A stretch of 64,000 nucleotides of DNA from Crambe crambe (Eukaryota; Porifera; Demospongiae; Poecilosclerida; Crambeidae), in the NCBI GenBank assembly GCA_963924555.1, contig OZ004584.1, forward strand, positions 8,687,753-8,751,752. Reading direction: 5' to 3'. A program made the translations under genes and the position numbers. Positions 40,322 through 51,543 of the stretch are shown in pieces; the stretch's first letter is position 1, and the number at the start of each line of letters is the position of its first letter. The notes below the pieces were generated by a model that was given only the letters and a program-made list of their open reading frames with translations, searched no databases and was not told the DNA's origin.

Positions 40322-42889
40322 TAGATGAATTATTGATCTCTCAACTGAAACAGAAGTCTGCAGGACAAGATATGACCTACAGGACAAGACATGCTGTCCA
40401 TGCCCTGCAGGACACCAATAAAAGATATTCCCTACAGGACAAGATATGTCTTACGGAACAAGATATACTACAGGACACCTATAAAAGACATGCCCTACAG
40501 GACAAGACATGCCTTACGGGACAAGATATGCCATCCATGTTCTACAGGAAAGGTTTGGAAATCAGGAACCAGAACCTTCTAATGTGTTTGGAAAGTGTTT
40601 GTGTGTCATACTCAGAAGTACATCACATGGAGTGAACAGTTATTTTTAGAAAGTGCTAATGGAGCCAGGAAGCTGATTCAGAAAGACCTGACAAATATCA
40701 CGACTTCCTCTCAATTAACAACATCCAGACCTAGTGTCAGTACTGTAGCAGCTGCAATACTAAGTCATCATCACAGCATCCACCAATCACATGTCTGCAC
40801 ACACACTTAGTCTGCGAAAAGTGCGATAAACACGCTCCTAATTAGAACATCACATGAAAAAAGAAAACAATCTAAAGTCCAAAAACACACCAAATGAACC
40901 CAAAAATGAACATGCTGTGACCACCTTAAAGGGAACCAGAGACATGATGTCATCTGTTGTGTTATGTCATGCATTAACCTTAACAATATTCATACACCAA
41001 GAAAAACACTGCAAATAAGGAGAATTGCTAGGAACAGACATCCCCACTACTCGATAACACTCCATGCAAGATTGGCCGCAGCTGCCAGCAGTTGTAATTC
41101 TCAGACATTCTATTATCGATCTTATTATCATTACTATTTATTGTTGTTGTTGTTGTTTACATCATCAGTTTCCAACGGTTACATAAAAGTAATAGTTAGT
41201 AATAACTATGGCATGAACCATTCAAATCAGGCGAAAGACATTGTACAACCATAAATCATCTCTCAGAGTCTCAATGCACTGTTACTATATATACCTTATA
41301 TGAAAGTAAGGTTTTAATGAACTATGTACATGCAGCTACATGTAAAGATAATGATTAACAACACATAAGACATGAGGAATACATGTAAAGACATGGGGAA
41401 TACATGTTAAGGCATAATTATCCCATTAACATGTGAGACTTTCTGAGAAGATATATGGGATGGATAGGGTTACAAGGTCATACATCTCCACATGGTACCA
41501 CCTGACACAAGAAGCTCCACCACTATATATAGACCTCTTCCACTAATATAGCTGGCAGTGGATGGGGGAGGACTTAAGAGGCATGTGAAAACACTCATAT
41601 ACGAATTAGCAATAGAGACCTTATAAAGGAAGCAAGGAGAACATTATGAGGATCAGGTTTCTCCCTCCATCATGGGAATATTCTTAATTGCCGTGAGGAA
41701 AAAAAAAAGAGGAAAACAGGATATATGCAAACTCTGCTCATTTCTCTGAATAATAGCTTTATGAAACAAAGCTAATTTATATGAGAACTAATTCTATTGA
41801 AGGATATAGCTCTCTCTCTCTCTCTCTCTCTCTCCCTCTCTCCCTCCCATTCTTTCATGCTACAAAAGATCAAAGGCTTTCAAAACCACATCAATGGGAA
41901 TAGATCTCAAGGATCAAAGGTCAAATTTTAGGATCACGTATTTAAAGTGAGTCGAGGGAAGTGATAGACCACCCATGATGACTACCATGTTAGGGTGAGA
42001 CCTTATCACCACCCCAGTGACCATGGCACCATTAACGAGCACACACCGCAGGGCACGAACCCACTGGAGGCACTTAAGGGTGGTCCTTCTAATGTCGTAA
42101 CCGGCCCATCCCTACAAAAACAACTCAACTTCCAGATGTGCTAACAAGATCAAATTTCTCTATTGGGAAAATATCCGGGAGATCAGGTTACAGCAAACAG
42201 AGCAAGAAAGGCATGAAGTAAAGAGCTTCCATCCATGAGAAAAGATTCCTTATGAGATGAAAATAACAGGAAGTGCATGAGATCCTCCCATTCTATTTTG
42301 AGTAATTAGTCATTAAGAGTCATTCTTTTTTGTATGGACTGGACATCATGGTCTGCCTCGTTACATGATAGAGAGGCTGCACTCAAGAGCATCTGTTGAC
42401 CAACAAAATAAGCCTTCTTTCTCACCACTCAAGCATTTATTCCCACACAAATATAAACAGAAATAAGACAGATTCCCTGCACTCCATGCATGATAAATCC
42501 TTCGTCAACTCACACCATATCCAACTCCACTCTCCCCATGGAGAGATGACCCCAATCACCCTGACATCCACACACCCAATCAGGACATGGACAACCTTTA
42601 CCACTTCATAAATGGATAAATAGTATACCTTGTCCAGATACCAACGTCAACCCTCAAATACTTCGTCCAGATACCAACATCAACCCCCTTTTGTTGTTCT
42701 GTGAAAGATGATAGAACTCTCAACATCATAACTACATTAATTACTCTTTGTCATATTTAAGAGGTATGCAGTGACCTCAATCGCCCAGTGGAGTGAGAAG
42801 TCTGTTTATCTTGGCAATGGTTGAGCTACTCAATTGATCACGCAACATTCCAACACCTCACCCTGTGGTGTCTGACGTCACAGTTCCCT

Positions 42890-42932
<43 letters not shown>

Positions 42933-45900
42933 ACCAACATTCCACACTTCAACTGCTGCATCAACACTTAAAAGGTTCAATTGAGTCCCAGCCAGACATT
43001 AATTAGCATACTTAACAACACTTAGCAACAAAAACTTAACAACAAAACAAAACAATGAGTGGAGGTGCCAGAACAGTTTGCACCACTTGGAATGGCCTGC
43101 AGTTCCACGTAACTGGAATAACTACCGGACCAATTAGAATTCCTCAAAAGTAGGAAAAAACAAACGAAGTGAAAAAAATCCAAGTCAAGCCTCTCAGAAT
43201 TTCCTCAAAAGGTCGTCCTTTCTCAAGCTGTCCAATTGGTGGAAGTTAAGAGTGCACTACTCGACTCACTCACTGCACCTGACAGACTCACTTGAATAGA
43301 TTTATGATGCGATGGAGAAAGCTCTTTGTCTTGTAACGTCTGAAGTAAGCCAAGATAGTGGCCTTGGCCTTCTCACGCTTCAGCCTCAGTCTTACCATCA
43401 TCCCTCTTGTGTACTGCAGAGAGAGAGAGAGAGAGAGAGATAATTAGTTGATTACTCAGTAGGGGGTGTCCCCTTAATGAGGGAACCGAGCAGAGGAGAG
43501 ACATAACATGAAATACCTTATCTAAGTTCCCGAGGGGAAGGGAGAGGGGGAGGGTGGGAGGGAGGAAAGTGGGAAGAGACCTGATTAGTCAATTAGTCAG
43601 GGGCGTCCCCCTAACGAGGTAAGACATGGGAACTGAGCAGAGGAGAGACATAACATTAAGCAGCTGTTTAACGTGTCCATATAAAGAGACCAAATCAACA
43701 AAAAAACAAACCCGTTATGTTGAGATAAGGTTAGAAGCTAAAAAACAAACGGCTGTTCCCTAGAGAATAATAAACGAACTGAGTTCATTGTCACCAACAC
43801 GCACTGAAATGGAGAGGTAGACCAAACATGCATGCTAAGAGTGCAAAGGTGACACACACCAACGGGCATTTTATTGCGAAGTGCCTGAGGGAGTGAGTTA
43901 GTGGCAAACAGATCGAGTGAGGAGTAAAGAGAGATATCAAGTTTCAGTCCACAGAGAATGAGATGAAATGCCTCGTTAGAAGGTTAATTGAATCTTTTCT
44001 CTTTATGGCATCCACAAACCCAAAGTCCACACAATAACACCTCATCACTCATCACACCTCATCACCCCTAAACAATAAAGTCACCACATCAAACCACACA
44101 CTAAATGATTGTTGCCATGGTCCTATGACTGACACTTTTTTTTTTCTTTTCAGGTAACCATGCAATTAATTCCAAGGACACCAAATCGACGTGCTCCAAG
44201 GAGCTCAAATTCCACTCTATGACCGCCGAGGAGGTCCTATCCATATTAATGCAATCACATGACCAATAAAGTCAAACCATTACTGCACGTATAGCAAGAA
44301 ACAATGTTTTTGAGCTCAAATGTTCATAATCTTGTAACTTTGCAAAACCATGACAATAGAGGGAGTGTATACGGTGGGGGAGCACCACTCTTCCACTCTT
44401 TGGCTAGTATACTGCCCCAATTTGACTGATCATGTGACTATCATATGACTGATGACTTAACTGTGTTTATGAGGTCACATGATCCAACAATCGTGTCATA
44501 CCTTCTGTAAGATGATGGCCACTTGGGGTAATCGCTTAGCTCTCTGTTGCTCTAGCAACGTGAGGGTTTGAGGAGAACGGATAAAGACCTTGGTCTTCCC
44601 ATGGGCAACATCCTTGGTCACCTGGTGGCACTGACAGATGAGGCGTGTTGCCTCCTGCCATGAGCAACGGGGCATCGGCCACGTGGACTCACACGTCACC
44701 TTGTACCTGGGGGGGGGGGGGGGAGGGGGAGAGGGAGGGGGAGGGAAGGGTACAGAGGGGATCGTGATGCTACAATGCACACTGTATGCATATATACATA
44801 CAGTACATACATACAAACGACATACCTCTTGACGAATCTCTCGTATGGTTGCCTGTTTGCAAACCCAGCCCTTCTCACTCTCACATTCTCCAAAAGCCCC
44901 AAATAGTTCACCTGGACACAGTTTACATCACACCACACAATAAGGAAAGGCACGTGGATAAGATGACTAAAAATTGGCAAGGCTTCCAAACTGAACATGA
45001 CACTAAACTCAAAGGTGAGCTTTGTTGACTATTGGTTGGAAATAACAAGCTATTTTCAGCTCTACCGAACACTTTAGAATGAGAAAACTCCGATACCTGG
45101 TATAAACAAACCATGCATGCTCACCTGATGGAGACAGCGCTTGTCATCAAATCTAAGAGCTGATTTTGTCTCATTGGGTTTGATGCAGCGGATATAGAAT
45201 GGATCTTTGTTCTTCAGATTCTCCACAAGGGAGATCATGGACTCCTTAAAGGTCGTCCCTGCAGATTTCGGCCTCTTAGTGACCTCTGTCACTGCCTTTG
45301 CGCCTTCAGGCCATTGTTCTTGGAGTAATGAATGTTTGCTGTGACAAATTACGATTTTTGTGATCGTTGACCTTTGTCTGAACGTCATGTGACCTACCTG
45401 TTGTATAGTAGTCGCATAAAGTCTTGGTAAATGGGGTCTTTGTTCTTATCTATAAATCCAGTCACACAATACCTGCAGTCATAGTATGTGGTAAAGGGTC
45501 GCCATAAGGACGAGCTGTTCTTTTGGGTAAGGGGTTGACAAAATAATAAACTACAAACGACATAGCAAGCTATAGAGAGGTAAAGGGTGGCCTCACGTGA
45601 CATTTCCAGCATAGTGTTTTATGCAGAATTCCAGGTCTCTCTCGAGGGTCTTGTCTTGGGGATCTTTCTGTCGACTTGTGTAGTGCTTGTGAGTGCTGTA
45701 CTTCTCGTCCATGGCATGCAGAAAGTGCTACAGAGAAAATTAACCAGTCCCTTAATTATTAGGAGCATGCACTAGCAATAGCTGCCAGGCAAGTAATTAC
45801 TTCATGTATTGTGTGGTCACCTCTTAAACTCACCCTATCAGTAACCGTGCCAACGAGGAAGCAAGCCTCATCCAAAAGGGCTATGATTCCACTCTGCTTC

Positions 45901-48900
45901 ACTTCCATCAAATCACATATAATCTTATTATTGAAGTAGTCAATCTACAGAAGTGTCACATGATAGTCTTGTGACTGGGTATGTCCAGATCATGCGAGAG
46001 TCATGTGATTACCTGGACCCACTCGATTCCTTCTCTCATGTACTCCTCCTGTTCCTGTTTGAGGACCAGCTCAATGAACAGCTGCTGCAGCTTCTCATTG
46101 CAATAATTGATACACAACTGCTCAAAACTGCAAAGTAAATAAGAATACAAAATTGGTAAAGGGTTCACTAAACAAATACCTGCTTAGAAGCCATAAACAT
46201 CAAATAAAGGGTTCATTTTTATTCTGTCTGTTTTATATTAAACAAAATAATTGCTTGCCTGTTATTTTGGAAGATCTCGAAGCCATAAATGTCAAGGACT
46301 CCGATGACACTACTGTCTCTGTTCCTGTTCACCTTCACCTCCAACTGGTCGTTAATGTATTTCACAATCCACGTAAAGAGTCTTTCATAGATAGCCTGCA
46401 GGCACATATAAAAAATGAGCAAGACCTCTTACCCTTAAAGCAAAATTTCGTGATTTTAATTTAATAGATACAGAGAAAGGCCAATACCACAATATTATTG
46501 TTGAACTTTGAACTATAAATAGAGTACCCGCTAACCTTAAGTTGACCACACCCACCTTGGCAAAGGCATTTCTTCCATAGAGTGCCTGATCTACAGTGTG
46601 CATTTTGTCGATGGTGCCATGTTTGTTGCCCACCACCCTGTAGCAGAGAGCCTTCTCCAACGCATCAGGGGAGGTGGCCAACAGCTCTGCTATGGTGGGC
46701 ATCAGTTCTGTGTTCTTGATTTGTAAAGAGTCGCTGTCTTCCTCAGACTCTGAGAATTGGATGTTACCCTACAGTGTGAAGGGGAGGGGGGTGGGAAGAC
46801 AGAGATGAGGGGAGAGGAAGGAGAGGAGAGGGGGGAGGGGAGGGGAGAGGAAGGAGAGGAGAGGGGGGAGGGGAGGGGAGAGGAAGGAGAGGAGAGGGGG
46901 GAGGGGAGGGGAGAGGAAGGAGAGGAGAGGGGGTGAGAGGGGGGAGGTGGGAAGAGGAAGGAGAGAAGGGAAATGGGAAGACGGACGGGAGTATGGCAGT
47001 CAGAAATGAATCTTTTTCAATTTTGAAATGAAATATGCAGATCATTGCCAAGTGAAAGTTCAAAGTTCAATGTTTAGTCCTGTACATACTAATACTGCGC
47101 CTTTTTCTTGCCAAGTTCCCACCATTTGTACTGATTCAGTTACTTAGGGCAACAGTACATGCACACCTTATCTTAATCCAATTTGACTCACCAGGTGAAG
47201 GATGGCTGCCAGCAGTTTCCAAATAGTGCTCACCACCTCTGGAGTGAACCCTATGATTCTCATGGAGTGACGCACCTGATCAAACTCCTTTTTGTCGTTC
47301 AGTGAGTCCACCTATCACATGAAAATCACATGACATCAAAAAACATACCACATCATATTGCACATGCTCAGTACATGCATGAGGATTACATGATCAGTAC
47401 ATGCATGAGGATCACATGATCAATCACATGATCACACTCACCTTATCACTCCCTCCCTGACTGACATAATAATAACTTTTAGAGTTTCGAGTTAGTTTCA
47501 GCTGAGAGAGTAGCCCCTCCCCACCCCCTTTAATCAACTGATAAAATACATGGAAGTTCCTCTCGCCACTCTGTTGCTTGACGACGCGGGATTTCTCCAG
47601 GAGGTAGTTCTGGATGTGTCCCCCTGTTGGATCACCTTTAAAGTCAAAGTTGATGTCCATGTACTTTCCAAAACGACTCGAGTTGTCATTCCTATTGGTC
47701 TTGGCATTCCCGAAGGCTTCCATCAACTGGTTGGACCGGATCAACAGGTTTGTAACTCTGGATAGAAGGCAACAAATTGTGAATTAAAAGTATCGTCATG
47801 CCACATTCCATAGGATATAAAGAATGAGCTGCTCGACAAAACAATGGACCTAAAATTTTATTATGGGGTGAAGTGTATGCCTAATATGGTTATATTACAT
47901 ATTTCTAGCACGTTAAATGTCCTCCATGAGAGGATTCAACACACTAGGCATTTTGTTGCTCAAAGATAAAATCTGTTGACACAACATGAACCAAAACTAT
48001 CATAAGTTGTAGCTTTCAGAAAAACAAATGGTGGATGAAGGCCAAAGAGTGAAAAATGGGTGCAACTTGCACAGAGCTTCAGATTGCTAAGTGGTTGAGA
48101 GTGATCTCCAGGCCTAGTTGAAAGTGGTTAATGGACACTGTAAAGACGTGTGAATGAGTTGTTGACAGTAAGTAATTATGCTACCTCTAAGTGGCTCTAG
48201 CAATTTTAATTGGACTTAAAGGGATAGTTTCAAAAACTCAATTTTCCCATCAATTGAAGTCTTTTCAGTGTTCATCCATTGTGCTCTGGTATATATACCA
48301 CTGCCCCCCCCCCCCCCCCACCCCCCCCCCCCCCCCCCCGTCATAGCCGCTCACCCTTCCCCCTCACCCCCTCCCCCCTTGTCACAACCACTCACCCTTC
48401 CTCCTCCCCCTTGTCTCAACTGCTTCCCCTCCCCCCTCACCTGTCTATCTCAGTTCTCTGTGACAGGTTGGTGATGTCTGCAATGTACTTCATGACTTTC
48501 TTAGAGGCCTCGGTCTTCCCTGCTCCACTCTCACCTAACAAACACACACACACACACACACACATAAATTAAGCCATAAATTAAGCAACACACCTTCATG
48601 CAATCACTTCCCGCCCTGCCCTCTCCCATCCTGTCCCGCCCTCCTCTGCCCTGCCCTCCCCATCCTGTCCTGCCCCGCCCCTCACTCAAAAGAGCCCCTA
48701 AAAATGCACTATAGCACTGATGTGTCAGATCAACAGGGAAATGGCCAGTTTTGCCTGGACTCTTAATTTGTACACACATTCATAAGATTTTGCTTCTGTT
48801 GTATGACCTATTTAGGACATGTTCACAATGGAACTCCACACATGCAGCCTCTCCTGGAGGTGGTACCATGCATAACACACATTCAGTGAAATGCTTTGAC

Positions 48901-49567
48901 TGTCGAGCTATTAAATCCATTCTACAGTAGACAGCAATCACCATACAATATAATGCCATAGCAACCAGCACACTGGAATGTCAGGTGCACTATTCTGTCA
49001 TGTCAGAGGACAAGGAAAGATTAGTAAGTAATTCATCGACAACTAGAAAAATAAATATTGTTCTTCTTTCATGTTACAATGAAAAAAGGCCACTGAGAAG
49101 CTGTTTCATGCAATGGCTACATTAGAGAGTAGGTTTGCATATGTGCAGTGAGATCATTATTATAGTGCAACTCTCTCTAATACGGTTGAATCGGCTAAAA
49201 CTAAAGAGCTGCAATGGAAAAGAAAGGTTACCACTCCATATAGAGACGTGGAATGAAAACAATGACACAATGAAGTGCTTCAGGAGTAGAATAGGCAACC
49301 TTAATTGATGCTTCATATGATGAGGAATTCATAGACTGCAATGAACAATGTTTTTGTTGTTGTTTTTTCCCCCACTAAAATAGCTCTGGATTTAATTTCT
49401 TGCACTGAAAAGCACCACCAAAATCAAATTTGGTAAGTGAAAGAAATTGTTTGATTGGACGTTGCGTGTTGAATTCTAAACATTGTTAAAAGGGCAATAC
49501 CTAAACTGGGGGGTGTTTCCCTGGTAACTGTGTCAACCCATTTAAGCTCTTATCAAACACAGATTAG

Positions 49568-49624
<57 letters not shown>

Positions 49625-50008
49625 TTAAGGACATAATACTAACTTGATTGATCACACAATGATAGAAAATGAGGCCTTGTCAAAGCCACGAGGACAACCA
49701 ACAATTCCAACACCTGTCCTCAAGAGGAAGAGCTTGATTCAAGTTTGCTGTGTTTGTTTTGCCTCTTTGAATAAATGCTTGCAAAAATGCTCTCAGCTGA
49801 TTTGATCTCATAACCGACCAACTGGCATGAGAATAGACCAGACCAGATCAAAGACCAAACAACTTAAATTACTGGCCACTGACAAGAATACTGACCTGAG
49901 ATGACTATGCAGCAGTCACGTCCTGTTCTTTTCATGGAACGATATGCTGAGTCAGCAAGTGCAAAGATATGAGGCTCACGCTCGTACATCTCTCTACCTT
50001 TGTAGTCC

Positions 50009-50075
<67 letters not shown>

Positions 50076-50924
50076 CTATTAATAATATATGTACATACGT
50101 AATAATTATTTATAAACAGAGGCAAAAAATAAAAAAGGCAAAGGTGAACAGAAGGAGAGAACATGGAAGATGTTCAATTATCACTAGACCGAATGGAAAG
50201 TGCATGAAGTGTTCATGTTTGCAGGCAGTTAAGTCTGTACACACATGATCACTACACAGCTAATTCCTGCCACCCAACTAGCCAGCAGGCCTGAGGAAGT
50301 AATTTACACTTTGTTGCTTGCAGGCATTCAAAAGTGCAAGGAGAGTTCCCAGTGTGGTACAGGTACCAAGATCAACTGAGTAAACAAGTGAAGAACTGTA
50401 TATAGCAAACTGCAACGAAGGAAGAAAGATTTCATACCTAATTCTTTATTCATAAAAAACTTTAGAAACATGTTAGTTCACTTGCTAAAGGCTTTCTCAC
50501 GGAAAGCAGTGAAGATCTTGAAAGAGGAAATAATAATTCATAGTAATAGTGTAGTGGATGATGGAATTAACCAGGTAGGCAAGCCAGTACACACGATACC
50601 ACACGATACCTTTTATAGTCCTTCACCACAACTTCAATACAAAGGGTAGTGGCCCATGCAATACAACGCCCATTCTATGGAAGATCACCTACTCCAGTGC
50701 AGTATGCATGGATCTAAGAGAGCTAAACTTACCTCTACATACTCCTTGTCATAAATGACTAGATTCCGGTACGGGTTAACGGACACTACCACTTCGCCTA
50801 TATAGCTGTAAACTTTCCCCTTCATGTAGCGAAGCTTCAGGTTCTCCATAAAAGACTCGATGTTCACCTCCTCCAAAAGCACAAAGTCAGCTTTCCCGTA
50901 CTCTGTGGAAATAAAGTCGGCCAT
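22177..50924 (-). CDS. MYO1D: Unconventional myosin ID (class I), 19 exons, complete
   Basis: Single-headed actin motor that links membranes to actin. Exons: 50924-50733, 50007-49896, 48534-48441, 47757-47442, 47311-47192, 46768-46556, 46395-46259, 46127-46013, 45944-45834, 45727-45597, 45472-45398, 45338-45125, 44911-44826, 44706-44502, 43413-43292, 40172-40071, 32971-32725, 31962-31697, 22342-22177. Total 3024 bases, 1007 residues; human MYO1D has 1006. P-loop GESGAGKT at 102-109 (split by intron 2), switch [16 protein letters not shown] at 150-164, switch II DIYGFE at 384-389. IQ-type neck about 695-745 ([13 protein letters not shown], then [11 protein letters not shown]), TH1 lipid-binding tail about 783-1007. 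Start [16 protein letters not shown] mirrors the MYO1D N-terminus. Intron 7 is GC-AG (donor GCAAGC at 46258). Exon 2's acceptor follows a pure CT run, exon 14's a poly-C run. The C-terminus (FWPSAGF) differs from vertebrates. Shares a divergent promoter with the LYR gene. Confidence 0.94.
26421..26543. repeat. 41-base tandem repeat, 3 copies
   Basis: Copies start at 26421, 26462 and 26503. The unit begins ATGCAAGGATCAC and contains TTTACACGAGGGTCGTAACT. Two or three substitutions separate the copies. Confidence 0.9.
27303..27396 (-). other. Candidate alternative last exon of MYO1D
   Basis: On the minus strand, inside intron 18, a good acceptor (TTCTCTTACAG) is followed by a 94-base open segment ending in TGA. 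Exon 18 ends with a split codon (AG). Joining to this G gives Arg followed by 30 residues beginning [16 protein letters not shown]. The normal last exon also starts with G after the same split codon, so the frame fits exactly. The result would be a MYO1D whose last roughly 55 TH1 residues are replaced. The segment is richer in C+G than its surroundings. No polyadenylation signal is obvious just downstream, and a chance match is possible. Confidence 0.38.
28971..31164. mobile_element. 2.2 kb transposon with about 215-240 base inverted ends and TA target site
   Basis: The left arm (28971-29186) and right arm (30924-31164) are inverted copies with indels. Both start GTCAGGCGGATATGTG at the outer edge and share blocks such as AGAAACAGTTTTGGAAGTGG and CGAAATT(T/A)AAAACGCGAAAA. 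TA dinucleotides flank both ends (28969-28970 and 31165-31166). This fits Tc1/mariner-type insertion, though long arms also occur in fold-back elements. I recognise no transposase in the 1.7 kb core. The core includes a minus-strand stretch (about 29280-29490) with protein-like composition that I cannot identify; it may be captured host sequence. Confidence 0.8.
31570..31688. repeat. 41-base tandem repeat beside the MYO1D exon 18 donor
   Basis: Copies start at 31570, 31611 and 31652 and begin TGCAGGACACTATCAT. The array ends eight bases from the GT donor of exon 18 on the minus strand, so intron 18 starts almost directly with repeat DNA. Confidence 0.9.
35971..36078. repeat. 48-base tandem repeat, about 2.25 copies
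   Basis: Copies start at 35971, 36019 and 36067 (partial). The unit begins CCATGAAGGGACTC and includes AGCAGAAGGACCAAGGTATG. Confidence 0.9.
36871..36962. repeat. (GA)n microsatellite, about 46 repeats
   Basis: An uninterrupted GA dinucleotide run of about 92 bases. Confidence 0.95.
39224..39247. repeat. Poly-G run, about 24 bases
   Basis: A homopolymer of G on the plus strand inside MYO1D intron 16. Its true length is uncertain because homopolymers are error-prone in sequencing. Confidence 0.85.
40173..43291. other. MYO1D intron 15 (3.1 kb)
   Basis: Next to exon 16 lies a GAGT/GAGA tract (about 40198-40321). After it comes an imperfect short repeat at 40366-40530 built on CCTACAGGACAAGAYATG. 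CT runs lie near 41809-41835 and 42896-42927. No coding was recognised. Confidence 0.5.
40366..40530. repeat. Imperfect short tandem repeat (CTACAGGACAAGA-type)
   Basis: At least six variants of TACAGGACAAGA(C/T)ATG and related GGACACC(A/T)ATAAAAGA words recur at irregular 16-60 base spacing. It is an old, degenerate array. Confidence 0.7.
43414..44501. other. MYO1D intron 14 (1.1 kb)
   Basis: A short GA run directly adjoins the exon 15 acceptor. A purine-rich patch and a duplicated TTAGTCA/GGGAACTGAGCAGAGGAG block lie near 43440-43660. Otherwise nothing was recognised. Confidence 0.5.
46795..46955. repeat. 33-base purine minisatellite, about 4 copies
   Basis: Units begin GGAGAGGAAGGAGAGGAGAG at about 46811, 46844, 46877 and 46910. 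They lie just upstream (in transcript terms) of the acceptor for MYO1D exon 6 at 46768. The pre-mRNA therefore has a long C/U-rich stretch before that exon. Confidence 0.9.
47758..48440. other. MYO1D intron 3 with a poly-C block
   Basis: A 683-base intron. Its main feature is a nearly pure C block on the plus strand at 48303-48340, interrupted by one A. That block is G-rich in the pre-mRNA, about 100 bases after the donor of exon 3, and a possible G-quadruplex. Nothing else was recognised. Confidence 0.6.
48535..49895. other. MYO1D intron 2 (1.4 kb)
   Basis: This intron interrupts the P-loop codon for the first Gly of GESGAGKT. It contains a CA run near the acceptor (48540-48563), a GGGC/CCCGCC-rich patch near 48605-48680, and a GA run at about 49570-49622. 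No coding was seen. Confidence 0.55.
50011..50071. repeat. (GA)n microsatellite serving as the MYO1D exon 2 polypyrimidine tract
   Basis: On the minus strand this is (CT)n of about 30 repeats, running directly into CCAG at the acceptor of exon 2. Microsatellite length changes here would alter the splice acceptor tract. Confidence 0.9.
50072..50732. other. MYO1D intron 1, remainder
   Basis: About 660 bases with no repeat or coding signal that I recognise, apart from a duplicated CACACGATACC word near 50592-50610. Confidence 0.5.
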
Positions 50925-51152
50925 GGTTCACTCAGGCTATCGATCAGGGCCGATCCTTTAAGCTTTATGGGGTGTAGATTCTCCCTTAACGATCCTGGTT
51001 AGCTTTGCTTGAGACTAAAGAAAACGTTGCACCTTCTCCTTTGCAAGCATGCACGCCGCATCCCTGAGATAACCACGCCTATCGATAAGCCACACCCACG
51101 TTATTGAGTGGTGTGCTTTATTTGAAATACGTTAGCCCCACCCTTTTTCATA
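50925..51152. promoter_or_regulatory. Divergent promoter of MYO1D and the LYR gene
   Basis: Only 228 bases separate the two ATGs, which face away from each other. Two TATCGAT words occur (50938-50944 and the palindrome TATCGATA at 51080-51087). TATCGATA is the core of the DRE element known from insect housekeeping promoters; whether it works here is unknown. No TATA box is evident. The bidirectional role is inferred from layout. Confidence 0.6.
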
Positions 51153-51415
51153 ATGAGCTACAGAGCAGAGATATTGTCACTATACAAGACTATATTGCGG
51201 TTGGGTCGTAGCCAGTTGAAACTAACAGACCAACAGTACTTTAAGAAAGTAGTTGGAGCTGAATTTAGGCGCCATGGAAGGGAAAGTGATCCAGAGGAAC
51301 TGACTTTTCAACTACAAGTGAGATGCAATGATGTAATTTCCTATAATCACGTGGTTTTTATTTATAATAGAAAGCAAGGAAGTTTTTAAAGAGTGGCCTT
51401 GGTGGCCTAAGATGA
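51153..51415 (+). CDS. LYR-motif microprotein (AltMiD51/MIEF1-MP-like), 69 residues
   Basis: LYR proteins act in mitochondria with the acyl carrier protein. The human counterpart I compare, a 70-residue protein encoded upstream of MIEF1, helps mitoribosome assembly. Exons are 51153-51317 and 51371-51415. The 53-base intron starts GTGAG and ends ATAATAG, and joining is in phase 0. The LYK triad is at residues 10-12 (EILSLYKTILRLGRS), followed by QLKLTDQQYF, then EFRR and a C-terminal KARKFLKSGLGGLR. Human equivalents run in the same order: VLSLYRALLRQGR, YTDRDFYF, EFRKNQ, EKGLVFLNGKLG. Without splicing the frame would read through the intron into unrelated residues, and the splice restores the family C-terminus. 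There is no MIEF1-like ORF downstream; the next gene is a sugar-acid dehydratase. Another LYRM subfamily member cannot be excluded. Confidence 0.8.
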
Positions 51416-51486
51416 CTCCATCATCATAATCATCATTCAATTCGAGCAAATTAGATATAATTATGGTCGTCTTTAAAGAAAAGCTT

Positions 51487-51498
51487 ACGCATGCGCAC
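51487..51498. promoter_or_regulatory. NRF1-like GCATGCGCA motif before the dehydratase gene
   Basis: ACGCATGCGCAC lies 46 bases before the dehydratase ATG and 70 bases after the LYR stop. It resembles the palindromic TGCGCATGCGCA bound by NRF1-type factors, with a mismatch at one end. Similar words precede the granulin genes. Confidence 0.4.
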
Positions 51499-51543
51499 CA
51501 TGTCTTAAGTAGTCGACCCTTTACCTACTGATCTAGCTCGGCC

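Noticed and set aside
48268-48572. Proline-rich ORFs at the poly-C block
   Set aside because: They result from the homopolymer. The minus strand holds real MYO1D exon 3 beside it.
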